The notes under the pieces are model-generated. The model was not told where the DNA came from and did no database searches. It saw only the letters and a program-made list of their open reading frames with translations. The translations under genes and the position numbers were made by a program. From Symsagittifera roscoffensis (taxonomy: Eukaryota; Xenacoelomorpha; Acoela; Convolutidae), in assembly GCF_963678635.1 (NCBI RefSeq), contig NW_026971352.1, positions 1 to 23,743 of the forward strand: a stretch of 23,743 nt of DNA, written 5' to 3'. Numbering within the stretch: position 1 is the first letter of the stretch; each line of letters begins with the position of its first letter. Positions 8,656 through 17,351 of the stretch are shown here, in pieces.

Positions 8656-10920
8656 TGAGCATCCGTAAAATTTTGTCAATTTGTGAAAAACATAGGCAAA
8701 ATGTTCCAGAATGATATGCGCAAAAAATTTCAAACCCGTTTAAATCTAGAAAATGAGCTGCTTAAATGTCACTCATTATTACTTGAGTACATTGAAAATA
8801 ATAACCGCACTGCAAAACTTGATTATGCTGTTTATAAACGTAAAATTGCTTCGGAAAAAGCTGTTGACGTGAATGAGCAATCGATTATGTTAGCGGAAAA
8901 AAAAACGTAAAACCCTGACAAAATTGTTGCTCAGCAAGACCTTTGGCTTAAGAAAGTAACCGAAATGAGCAATAAAGTAATGCAGGAAGCTCAGATATAC
9001 AATATGAGCTTTGAACCTTCGTCGTTTTTAGTAGCCGGCATTACAGGGAGCAAGGGATCTTTACAAGGAACAAAGTCTGAGAAAACCTTGCGCTCGCACA
9101 AAGCAAGAAATTCAGAAGCCCGAGTATCAGGTCTAGGTCTTTACACGAGTATCTAGGTCAGAAGCAACAAGTCTAGGTTTCTAAAAAGTCTAAGGAAAGT
9201 AGAAAATTTGATTAAGATAAGTCTGATAAATCTGCTTCCACTCGTCATAATTCGATTGTTCACACTATGTCATCAAGTGAGAAACGGCATGAATTAGCTT
9301 TAAAAAAACTACGCCACGAGGAGCTGGAAAGGCAGTATCATGTATCTATAAGGCTTAAAGAGCAAGAGAACCGTCTTAAGTTTGAACAAAGTCAGCTGGA
9401 AGTAGAGCAATTGGCTGAAAGTCACGAAAAGTAATCATTGAAATGGAAATGATAGCGTTTGAACTTGAGGACAATTCATCTGAGGTTAGTCAGAGGACAG
9501 CGGAAACTAACTCGACAGGAGAAAATCAACATTTTCCAAAAGTTGCAACCGATCGGGCTAATGCTTGGGTAGACTCTGTTAGTTCACAAGCACCTCCTGA
9601 CGGTGCTAGTGCGCCAGGTTTGCTGGCCTTCACTCCTGTACGAATTTCGTCAGAACCGACGACTTCCGCCAACTTCTCTCATGCAATTAAAATCAGTAAT
9701 GGCCATAACCTTGGGCACATAGCAATGAGTGACGCTGGGATCCATAGTGATGGACATCGGGTTATGCCTCAATTTGACAGTGCAAGCATTTTGCCATTGC
9801 AAGCTTCTGCTACATCTGTTTCATTTCCAGTTGAAAATATGCATTCTAGTGCACATTTATTACCACCACCCTCTGCTGTTCCTTTACAGACCATGAGTTC
9901 AAACATAAATATTAGTGGTTTTGCCAATGGGCAACCGGAATCGTTTTCTGTCCCAATGTTACCGGCACCACCCGGCCGGTACTGGTTTTCTTTCTTTGTC
10001 ACCTGCATTTGCTGATGGTGACTTCTCATCTTCTGGAGTAAGCTAACCGCCAATTTTTCTTTCGGCACCTCATTGCCATGCAGCGCCAGTCCATACGCAA
10101 CAAAAGGCTTCCTTTGTACCACATAATGTGTCACCTAAAATCAACGATTACTATACAAGTGATGCAAACTTATGGCGATTACAGCTACAACTCCAGTAGT
10201 CACGCCTGCTCAGTGTTGTAATGCAGGTAACGCTTTTTCTAATGTGACAAATGTTGTCCCACTGTGTAACATAGCCGTCCCGTATACTAGTGGTGGGACT
10301 GTTGTATTTTAAACCTCCACCAGTTAATCCTGCAAATGTTCCGCGTTTTGTCAATAATAGCAATACTGGTTATCAGCCAGTTAACGAACACTAGGCACCG
10401 TCTTCTGCTAATCTGAACCAATATTGTTCATCAAATCGACCTCTCTCTGCTCGTGAAATGTCGGAATTATAATTGCATAGCCGCAAAGATCATCTTTTTG
10501 AGTGGAAGTTTGCCCAGTTTGATGGCAACCCGTTAAACTGGCACGAATGGTTTGGTCAGTTTAAGTGCACTGTTGATTGGCTGTTCTCACAGATGATACG
10601 AAACTGACTTAAAAACACTCGTCACAGGCGAAGTAAAAACCGCAATTGCCTAATTTATTTCAAGTGGTAGTATGTACCACTCCAGCACTTAAGATGCACA
10701 ATTCGGAAGATGTCATCAGTTGTTTTTCTGCCATATCTGGTATCGTAGCAGTTTTCAAATCGTTGTCGTTCAACGATGGTCTAAAGAGGGCTAATTTGTT
10801 AAACCAAGCTGTTAGTAAACTTCCTCCTCACCTCAAGGAAGCTTGGTCAATGCATACTGGTAGGCATAATTGGCAGCGCCTAAAACTCTTAGATTTAATA
10901 ACTGGTTGAAAGAAAAGGCC
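8656..10920 (+). pseudogene. BEL/Pao Gag pseudogene
   Basis: Pieces of one structural protein lie in order with stops between them. First comes a coiled-coil segment at 8683-8910 (LENELLKCHSLLLEYIENN) continuing to about 9010. Next is a Ser/Lys-rich linker, then a second strongly helical stretch at 9270-9430 (KRHELALKKLRHEELERQ, LKEQENRLKFEQSQLEVEQL). A Ser/Pro-rich linker open for 190 codons follows at 9443-10015. The BEL-type capsid part starts at about 10517 (FDGNPLNWHEWFGQF) and continues at 10646-10909 with SLSFNDGLKRANLLNQAV and KLPPHLKEAWSMHTG. Gag would multimerise into the virus-like particle in the cytoplasm. Stops at several points (8908, 9155, 9432, 10013, 10603, 10907) make it non-functional. 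Confidence 0.75.
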
Positions 10921-11043
10921 GAAGGGCATGAGAGAATACATGAAATTAACTCTAAGTAAAAAAAAAAGGAACCAGTTGAGCCAAAAACAACCTAAATTTT
11001 TGCAGCAAACACCACGGTAACTAATAAAGCACAGGATAAGTCA

Positions 11044-11112
11044 AAGTTTCCGCCGTGCAATTCGTGTAGGGATAGTCATTCATTGTGGAACTGTGCTGTT
11101 TTTAGGAAAAGA
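11044..11112 (+). pseudogene. Zinc knuckle remnant at the Gag-Pol junction
   Basis: The frame reads KFPPCNSCRDSHSLWNCAVF, giving Cys-x2-Cys-x3-His-x4-Cys, a zinc knuckle of the spacing seen in many BEL/Pao elements. All four ligands are kept (codons from 11056 to 11094). It would bind the element RNA for packaging. It follows gag directly and precedes the protease. Confidence 0.7.
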
Positions 11113-11339
11113 TTGCTAGTCAGTGAGCAAAATACATAGCTGAACAGAAATTCTGCTTCGCTTAACTCAATGGCAATGATAGTTTCCGGCAATACTCTAG
11201 AGCTAAAAAACGCCCGAAGCCAGAGTGCGATAGCACACATGATGTCTTGCTCCATGAAGCCGAAAATAAAATATTTTCTTTGATGAAAAAGTCAATTACC
11301 TCAAATAAGGCTGGAACACACAAACGCAAAGAGAACACA

Positions 11340-11960
11340 AACTTTTGCACCTATGCCGCTGTTAGTGATGTACATGAGATTGAATCTTCTAAAGGGTTGT
11401 TGCCAATTGCAACAATTGGTGTGTCCTCGGATGTGACAGTCTCCTGACGTTGGTTCCTTGTGATAGTGCATCGACTAACTCTTGGGTGTCTTCGTCACTT
11501 GTTAAACGTCTCGGCTTAGTTGGGGATCCGGCTAATTTGTCAATTATTGGTTTCATTTCAACCACCGTCGTTGAGACTCAGAGGGTCAGTTTTACAGTTT
11601 CCTCCGAGCCGAATAAAATTGATTTCGTATTACCTCTGTGTGTATATGTTAAAAACAATAATAGGATTGGTTCCGAGTTAATCAATATTGCTGATTTGCA
11701 GAAAAAACATCCACAATTAGCATCTATCAGGCCCACTCAAAATACTTATGAGGATAGTGAAGTTATTATAGGACAAGACTACTACCACGCCGTTAGACCC
11801 ATAGAGTTCAACTTGGGAGATGATAAAAACCATGTTCCGTTCGCTTGCTGATAGGTTGGGTCATACGTGGTCCGTTGCCGCCGTCCGTTGGTTCTGAATC
11901 TTCGTGTTTTAAGTGTGTTGTTGAAGATTTCTCTTTGACTGACAGTCCTTAATGAGGCTT
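11340..11960 (+). pseudogene. BEL/Pao aspartic protease and linker remnant
   Basis: A frame at about 11380-11436 (LLPIATIGVSSDVT) gives the strand before the active site. After a frameshift, the frame at 11450-11851 (133 codons) begins VPCDSASTNSWVSSSLVKRL, the place where BEL/Pao proteases carry their D-S-G/A active-site turn. The Asp is present (codon at 11462). The same frame continues with the protease body, then HPQLASIRPTQNTYEDSEVIIGQDY, the linker to reverse transcriptase. After another shift, GWVIRGPLPPSVG appears near 11855-11895, a conserved BEL linker motif, and the frame stops at 11949. The protein would process the polyprotein. The frameshifts disable it. Confidence 0.7.
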
Positions 11961-11979
11961 CTAAATTTCACGGCAGATC

Positions 11980-12800
11980 CTTAAATTAGTTTCTATTGGT
12001 GTGTCCGAAACTACTCCAAAATTTAATTTTTGTACTTTTGCAATTGCGTCGACGCAAGTACGCTTTCTCCGCGGATATAGAGAGTATGTTCCTCCAGGTA
12101 GGAGTCCTCGCCCGCGATCAAATTCCGCTCCGTTTTTTTTTGTGGCGGGGGATACCACTTCCGATGTGGTAGTTCACCAGTACACTCCCCATGTATTCGG
12201 CGCACGGGATTCGCCTGCGTGCGCCAATTTCGCGTTGCGAAAAACAGCAACTGATAAAATGTCCACATACCCTGAGGCCGCATCAGTCGTAAACGAAAAC
12301 TTTACATGGACGGTTATTTGAAATCGTTCGAGAACGTACCCATGCAATTAAAATTAACCATGATTTAGTTTCGTTATTTAAGTTGGAAGGATTTATTTTG
12401 AATAAATTTGTCAGTAATGCTGATGAAAATACTTCAGCAATGAACCCCGAGGATTGCGAAACCTTGTCTTCACCTATCAAGTTTATTTGTAAGGGTGCCG
12501 AACAATCATAGGTCTTAAGTGGGACCATGTGAAAGACGCATTGGTTGTTAGCAGAGGCGTGGATCGTCCTCTCGATAAGGCAATAACTCAACGAACCGTC
12601 TTGAGTTTCGTCTCTTCTGTGTTTGACCCTGTTGGGTTAAAAGCTCCATACACAGTTAGGACCCGTCTTTTGCTTAAAGATATTTGGAAAATCAGTGGTC
12701 AAAGTTGGGATGACGAATTTCTGGAAGACATAAGAGATAAATTTGAGGCGTGTAATGGCGAGTGTACTCCTGTCTCCCTCTCTCAGGGCAATTGACTATT
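11980..12800 (+). pseudogene. Reverse transcriptase remnant lacking its N-terminal part
   Basis: Reverse transcriptase motifs appear in order but frames alternate. The first is KYAFSADIESMFLQV at about 12057-12100, with the first catalytic Asp. Next is FGARDSPACANFALRK at 12199-12246 in the 106-codon frame 12001-12321, then YMDG at 12303-12314 where the YxDD box is expected. A frame break of one base immediately precedes that box. The connection/thumb part is in the frame 12529-12795 (RTVLSFVSSVFDPVGL). Compared with BEL/Pao relatives, the fingers segment between the protease linker and SADIESM is absent (something over 100 residues, from family knowledge). Loss of the second Asp in the box, the missing fingers and the frame breaks make it inactive. 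Confidence 0.75.
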
Positions 12801-13310
12801 CTTCGCTGTTACTTCACAGAGCCTGTAGATCAAATTGAGCACATGTTCGGTGATAGCTCGCAGGATGTTTTCTGTGCGGTTAGTTTTCTGCGTGCCCGAC
12901 TATCGAGTTCGCGCAAAACTCAAATATCCTTCATCTTTGGTAGAGCTCGCGTCTATACCGAAGCTAGAGCTTCAAGCTTCTCTGCTCGCGACACGACTGA
13001 AAGATGGTACACTGACAGCCTTTACTGTCAGCATTAGTCATGTCTACATGTGGAAAGATAGTTGTACAGTTTTGCAGTGGCCCTTGCCCTTTATTCATCG
13101 CTAATCGTGTCGGCAAAATCCTCGAATCGACCACTATTGATGAGTGGCACCATGGTCTGAGCTGCGATAATCCAGCTGATACCGGTACGAGGGGCATTTC
13201 TTCGGAAGCCCTCAAGGATATCAGCTGTGTTATTGGTTCGAGCATTCTCAGGACTACTGATTGGCCGTTTGTACCCGACGAACGTGTGATAAAAAACGTT
13301 CGTTTGAAGG
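12800..13310 (+). pseudogene. RNase H and connecting region remnant
   Basis: The frame around 12841-12900 reads HMFGDSSQDVFCAVSFLRAR, with the first acidic residue of RNase H. The frame 12835-13104 then gives IPKLELQASLLATRLKD (second acidic residue) and MWKDSCTVLQW near 13048-13082. Relatives have W-T-D-S in that place, so the Asp is kept but Thr became Lys. After a frame change, 13040-13510 carries DNPADTGTRG at 13166-13195, the conserved mark between RNase H and integrase in BEL/Pao. RNase H would remove the RNA strand during cDNA synthesis. Two frameshifts interrupt it. Confidence 0.75.
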
Positions 13311-14160
13311 GTACTTCTTGTGATGTCGATAAATGCTTGGAGACATCATCTTCCTTCGTCGCCGATGTCACATCCGTCAAGCATCCCGAAGATGGGTTCA
13401 ATTGGGAAAGGTTCATTTCCTTTACGAGATACAAAAGAGTAGTCGCCTCTATGTTGAGGATGCTGCTTTCACATAAGCACTTTCGCGGTAAGGACTTACC
13501 AATCACCTAACCCACTGAACTTGATATTGCACAAACAAAACTGATTCAATTTGCTCAGATGGAATCCTTCCCCGTTGAGTTGAAAACACTCACCTTCGGC
13601 AAACCTATTACGAACAGCATAAATATTGCTTAATACTCTCCGTTTATCAGTCCTGCTGCTATCATTCGTTCCACCGGCCGGATTGTTCGCTTAGTGAATA
13701 CCAACTTTGATACTAGGTACCCAATTTTACTCAGTGCCCGACATACCCTAGTTCGCTTTTTGACCCGCAGCCTCCACCATAAGCATTTTCGTCAAAGTTT
13801 AGATTACATGCGCTCCGTTTTAAATATAAAATATGCAACACTTGGGTTGCGTCGACTATTTCGGTCTATCGAAAATCAATGTGTTACATGACGTGCGAGC
13901 GCAGTCGTATGCTAAAGCTATTTGGTCCTGTTGGCTTCGCGAATATATCAAGTGGCGCACTCATTTTGACTTCATTTTAAGACACGCGATCTCGTGTGGG
14001 TGATTGAGCCCGGTAGTGTGCGTGCGTACTACCCCCTCGCCCGACTCTTCAAACTAAACTACGGACAGGACGGTTGCACCCGATCCACCTTGTTAAGACC
14101 GCAACCCGCGAAGTCATTCGGACGACCGTTAAGCTCGCTCCGATCTGATTCTTCCTTCTT
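13310..14160 (+). pseudogene. Integrase remnant, copy 1 (catalytic core missing)
   Basis: The frame 13040-13510 continues through FIANRVGKIL and a long BEL-type linker to HKHFRGKDLPIT. The frame 13694-13891 covers the zinc-binding N-terminal part (ARHTLVRFLTRSLHHKHF, LRRLFRSIENQCVT). Directly after CVT, the sequence jumps to the integrase C-terminal part (13907-14010, LVWVIEPGS at 13992-14018, YYPLARLFKLNYGQDG at 14030-14078). The DDE catalytic core that lies between these parts in relatives is absent. The gene would encode the enzyme that inserts cDNA into the genome. The fragment ends in a polypurine tract and the first bases of an LTR. Confidence 0.75.
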
Positions 14161-14201
14161 AGGGGGTTGGGGGAGAATGTCGCAACGCAAATGTAGAGTA
14201 T
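13334..14201 (+). repeat. Direct duplication of the integrase tail, copy 1
   Basis: Bases 13334-14201 (868 bases) align with 14710-15579 (870 bases) with only small indels, both starting at TGCTTGGAGACATCATCTTC and ending at GTAGAGTAT inside the LTR start. By eye the copies differ at roughly one base in seven to ten, so the duplication is not recent. Confidence 0.9.
14161..14201 (+). repeat. Internal polypurine tract and 24-base LTR stub
   Basis: AGGGGGTTGGGGGAGAA (14161-14177) is followed directly by TGTCGCAACGCAAATGTAG, the LTR start, which breaks off at 14201. It is the same arrangement as at the true right end (15541 onward) and marks an old element boundary now internal. Confidence 0.8.
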
Positions 14202-14205
14202 GCAT

Positions 14206-14236
14206 ACCAATGCATCCCGAAGTGGGACGCATTGGT
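14206..14236. repeat. 13-base inverted repeat at a recombination joint
   Basis: ACCAATGCATCCC (14206-14218) and GGGACGCATTGGT (14224-14236) are complementary at 12 of 13 positions around a 5-base loop. It sits exactly between the truncated LTR stub and the second reverse transcriptase fragment. Confidence 0.85.
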
Positions 14237-14376
14237 GAAAGACGCATTGGTTGTTAGCAGAGGCGTGGATCGTCCTCTCGATACGGCAATTACTCAACAA
14301 ACCGTCTTGAGTTTCGTCTCTTCTGTGTTTGACCCTGTTGGGTTAGTAGCTCCATACACAGTTAGGACCCGTCTTT
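14237..14376 (+). pseudogene. Second copy of a reverse transcriptase fragment
   Basis: These 140 bases match 12531-12670 without gaps, with 5 mismatches by my count. They encode the connection segment with SFVSSVFDPVGL. It is an isolated piece with no reverse transcriptase before or after it, placed after an LTR stub. It is closer to its partner than the two integrase tails are to each other, so it was probably added in a different event. Confidence 0.85.
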
Positions 14377-14385
14377 CTGCGTTGT

Positions 14386-14653
14386 AAATGTTGTTTGACT
14401 CATCAATATCTTGTTATACATCACCTGCTAGCTCAAAAACCGTAGTGACCCTCAGCATGAACATAAAAAACACTGAAAACGTTGGAAATCTGTCTCATCA
14501 TATGAAACTTGATTCATAAAGTCAAGTTACATTGCTCTTTGACCATATACATGAAAGTAAAAATTAGTTAAAAAAAGTTGCATATTTAAATGTTATATTA
14601 TGACTCATCAAGGTCATGCTGCCTCATCTGCTATCTCAGTAAATATTTCTTTT
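14386..14653 (+). repeat. Unclassified interspersed repeat, copy inside the BEL/Pao element
   Basis: This 268-base block is almost the same as 16203-16471, in the same orientation, and has no counterpart in the retroelement coding plan. It contains TTGACCAT (14539) and several ATGAAAC and CTCATC strings. No reading frame or terminal inverted repeat is evident. It is followed by a short degenerate tandem of ACATGTCTCCAA (14654-14690). Confidence 0.8.
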
Positions 14654-14709
14654 ACATGTCTCCAAGTTCTTTCACATGTCTCCAAAAAGTTGCATGTCTA
14701 AAAGTTAAT

Positions 14710-15540
14710 TGCTTGGAGACATCATCTTCCTTCGTCACCGATGTCACATACATCAAACATCCCGAACACAAGTTCAATTGGTTAAAGGTTCAGTTCCTTT
14801 ACAAGATAGAAAAGACCACTCGCCTTTATGTTGAGGATGCTGCCTTCACATTAGCATTTTCGCGGTAAGGACTTACGGATCACCAATCCCACTGAACTTG
14901 ATATTGCGGAAAACAAACTAATTCATCTTGCTCAGATGGGTTCCTTCCCCGTTGAGTTGAAAACACTCACCGCTGTCGAAGCTATTAAGAATAGTAGTAA
15001 AATTGCCACATACTCGCCATTTTTTGGTCCCGCTGGTATCAGTCGTTCCACCGGACGGATTAAGCGCTTAGTGAATACCGAGTTTGATAGTAAGCACCCA
15101 ATTTTACTCAATGCCCGACATACCCTAGTTCGCTTGTTGGCCCGCAGCCTCCACTATAAGCATTTTTGTCAAAGTTTAGATTACATGCGCTCCGTTTTAA
15201 ATATAAAATATGCAACACTTGGGTTGCGTCAACTACTTCGGTCTATCGAAAATCAATGTGTTACATGACGTGCGAGCGCAGTCGTATGCTAAAGCTATTT
15301 GGTCCCGTTGGCTTCGCGAATATGTCAAGTGGCGCACTCATTTTGACTTCACTCTTAAGACAGGCGATCTCGTGTGGGTGATTGAGCCCGGTAGTCCGCT
15401 TGCGTACTACCCCCTCGCCCGACTCGTCAAGCTGAACTACGGACAGGACGGTTGCACCCGATCCCACTTGTCAAGACCGCAACCAGCAAATTTATTCGAA
15501 CGACCGTTAAGCTCGCTCCGATCTGATTCTTCCTTCTTCA
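14710..15540 (+). pseudogene. Integrase remnant, copy 2 (catalytic core missing)
   Basis: It starts in the linker (CLETSSSFVTDVT at about 14711), continues through VEAIKNSSKIATYSPFFGP in the frame 14936-15268, and then the zinc-binding part (ARHTLVRLLARSLHYKHF, LRQLLRSIENQCVT). The frame 15210-15581 gives the C-terminal part: AQSYAKAIWSRWLREYVKW, TGDLVWVIEPGSPLAYYPLAR and LVKLNYGQDG. This copy keeps the C-terminal frame better than copy 1. The DDE core is lost at the same joint (CVT followed by the AQSYAKAIW part) as in copy 1. The 3' LTR follows directly. Confidence 0.75.
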
Positions 15541-15555
15541 GGGGTTGGGGGAAAA
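15541..15555 (+). other. Polypurine tract of the BEL/Pao element
   Basis: GGGGTTGGGGGAAAA lies immediately before the TGT that opens the 3' LTR, the position and composition of the primer for plus-strand cDNA synthesis. Two thymines interrupt the purine run. Confidence 0.75.
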
Positions 15556-16035
15556 TGTCGCAACGCAAATGTAGAGTATAAATGCATTAAAATAAGAGTA
15601 TAAATGCATATAAAACACGGACAGATGGCCGAGTGTCCTAAGCTACAGTAACGCCGACTATACAGACATGCCAATTGGCGTAGGTTTGAGTCCCCTACCT
15701 GCCCATGTATATATATATACTAAAAAGGGGTTTATATCCTATTTTTGTTGTTTTTGGTTCTAATTCGGTTCAGCCTTCGTTAAAGCTGACCGTCAAAAAC
15801 AGCGATTTGTTTGAAGGACATTACCGACCGGTTCTTCTTGCTAGCTTGCGCCGATTTGTACCGTTTCGGGGCAGATTTTGTGGATGTCTTTTTTTCTTAT
15901 GATCGATAGAATTATGCCGAAATTTATCTATTGTCTGAGTTATTTACCGAGAAACATGACTTTTTTGGTTTACGGATTTGTATTCAATTATTTTCATTTT
16001 CGTTTAGAGATTAGTGCGGCCACAAAAAGTACTAG
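15556..16035 (+). repeat. 3' LTR of the BEL/Pao element
   Basis: It aligns with 6181-6655 from TGTCGCAACGCAAATGTAG to GCGGCCACAAAAAGTAC. It keeps the doubled GAGTATAAATGCAT block, the tRNA-like segment (15619-15704), and the conserved blocks near 15820 and 15840. A TA dinucleotide run (15708-15720) replaces the corresponding part of the other LTR. Open frames inside (15705-15902, 15878-16111) are chance frames. The exact end is uncertain by about 10 bases. Confidence 0.8.
15619..15704 (+). other. Class II tRNA-like sequence inside the 3' LTR
   Basis: It has the same 86-base length as the copy in the 5' LTR. The A-box region is TGGCCGAGTGT, the B box GGTTTGAGTCC is close to consensus, and the variable-arm hairpin is GCC-AATT-GGC. 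GTAGG and CCTAC can pair as a T stem with a slightly large loop, and the ends GGACAG and CTGCCC pair at 5 of 6. The D stem is imperfect. Overall it is closest to a Leu or Ser tRNA in layout, but I cannot assign an anticodon with confidence. Confidence 0.6.
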
Positions 16036-16202
16036 CATGATGCATCATCTCAAGACAGAAGCATTGTCAAAAAATCATTATCTCAACAGAAGCTATATCT
16101 CAAAAAATTAATCATTTTTTGACCATAAACATGAATATGAAAGCTGCTCAGCATTAAAAAATTATGATTCAATTTTGAACTTTGATCAAACTTGGCCTCA
16201 AT

Positions 16203-16471
16203 AAATGTCGTTTGACTCATCAATCTCTTGTTATACATCATCTGCTAGCTCAAAAACTGTAGTGACATTCAGCATGAACATAAAAAACACTGAAAACGTT
16301 GGAAGTCTGTCTCATCATATGAAACTTGATTCATAAAGTCAAGTTACATTGCTCTTTGACCATAGACATGAAAGTAAAAATTAGTATAAAAAAAGTTACA
16401 TGTTTAAATTTCTATGATGACTCATCAAGGTCATGATGGCTCATCTGCTATCTCAGTAAATATTTCTTTTT
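16203..16471 (+). repeat. Unclassified interspersed repeat, copy outside the element
   Basis: This 269-base block is the partner of 14386-14653. The surrounding sequence (16080-16700) has a related flavour, with TTGACCA at 16119, 16356 and 16559, each within a similar AT-rich context, suggesting a longer degenerate repeat of about 200-240 bases. The copy inside the BEL/Pao element would then be a fragment of this larger repeat. Confidence 0.8.
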
Positions 16472-17257
16472 TGATCATCTACTTAGCTTCAAAAAACATG
16501 TTTCTTAAAACTTGTTTACTTAAGCAAGTTGATTGGAACTTCTTGTGTTTATCTCACTTTGACCAATTTGAAAAGTCATAATTCGCATATGTTTTATATT
16601 TGGTTGCACATGAATTAAATATTCCATTTTGAGCTCAAAACATCAAAACTTCTCATATCATATAAAACGTCTAGTCAAAAATGGTTAGTTATCAAAACCA
16701 ATGCTATCTGAAACCTAAGGTATCAAAAGAAAATTTATAAAGCTCAAACTAACAATCATGTGATTTTATTTAATCAAGTAGCCATATATCAAAAAGTTTT
16801 TAAAGGTTGACCAAATTCAATTTCCAGGCTCAAAAAGAGGCCAAAAAAGGGCTTTTTAGGCACTTTTTGGAACATTTTTACAAAAGCATTGCGTTTTTTG
16901 GTGTGCACTCCCCTCAAATTAGTATATACTGGCGCCGAAGGCACCTTTAGAAAATTTTTAGGATCTTTCACCAAAAATGGATATCTCAAAACTGTACAAC
17001 GGGGGGACCCTTTGTGTCTGCAGGGGGTTAAATCCCTGAGTAAAGGAGGCGTAAGCCCCCGCCTCCCTAAATCCGTCCCTGTTGTCAACAATTTTTTAAA
17101 CCCAATCAGGTTCATGGAGGAGTTTGGAATGGTTTTTTTAAATTTAATCAAGTTCGAGTTCATAACGCGAGTTTATACTGTGCGGTCAGTTTTCATTGCA
17201 ACTAACTTGATCTTGGACTATTGCTTATACTTTGCTCACTTGCGCTCGGAATATACT
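16472..17257. other. Non-coding interval, possible 3' flank of the metalloprotease gene
   Basis: No gene is supported. The frames at 16789-17163 (minus) and 16889-17350 (plus) overlap on opposite strands and show no family feature. The segment 16905-17095 is more GC-rich than its surroundings and contains a hairpin (17045-17066). TTTATT near 16765 would read AATAAA on the minus strand and could serve the metalloprotease transcript, but it is distant. Confidence 0.35.
17045..17066. repeat. GC-rich hairpin
   Basis: GGAGGCG (17045-17051) and CGCCTCC (17060-17066) are perfectly complementary around an 8-base loop, in the GC-rich part of an otherwise AT-rich interval. Its role is unknown. Confidence 0.7.
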
Positions 17258-17289
17258 TTAAATGATGTTTCCACACTTGGACGAACTCT
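17258..17289 (-). CDS. Possible short terminal exon of the metalloprotease
   Basis: On the minus strand TTTTCCACAG ends at 17290. If it is used with the donor at 17351, a 62-base intron is removed and the frame continues E-S-S-S-K-C-G-N-I-I followed by TAA at 17260-17258. A Cys shortly after the catalytic domain fits the family, where the last catalytic-domain disulphide lies here. The stop would leave a protein without disintegrin or cysteine-rich domains. It could equally be a false acceptor, with the true next exon elsewhere. Confidence 0.35.
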
Positions 17290-17351
17290 CTGTGGAAAAC
17301 CACTGATACAATACATTTCAGTTTGTTCGAAAAACCACATCAAATTCTAAC

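Larger units (their letters stand above)
6181..16035 (+). mobile_element. Degenerate BEL/Pao-type LTR retrotransposon with internal rearrangement
   Basis: Two direct repeats of about 475 bases (6181-6655 and 15556-16035) bound an internal region. Its remnants run in BEL/Pao order: coiled-coil gag, zinc knuckle, protease, reverse transcriptase, RNase H, integrase. A polypurine tract directly precedes the right LTR. The LTRs are visibly diverged (roughly one difference in eight by eye), so the insertion is old. Inside, the reverse transcriptase lacks its front part, the integrase lacks its catalytic core, and the integrase tail is duplicated around a foreign repeat. A CATG at 6177-6180 and at 16036-16039 could be a 4-base target duplication, but such a short match is weak evidence. 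No protein in it can be made whole. Confidence 0.8.

Noticed and set aside
9769-10134. 121-codon minus-strand frame
   Set aside because: It overlaps the Ser/Pro-rich linker of gag, which is open for 190 codons in the sense direction and fits the protein order.
12964-13506. 180-codon minus-strand open frame
   Set aside because: It lies opposite the RNase H-integrase linker, whose sense reading has clear BEL/Pao motifs (DNPADTGTRG). The antisense frame is a shadow.
16789-17350. Overlapping 124- and 153-codon frames on opposite strands
   Set aside because: Neither has a recognisable domain. A GC-rich patch with a hairpin explains the lack of stops.
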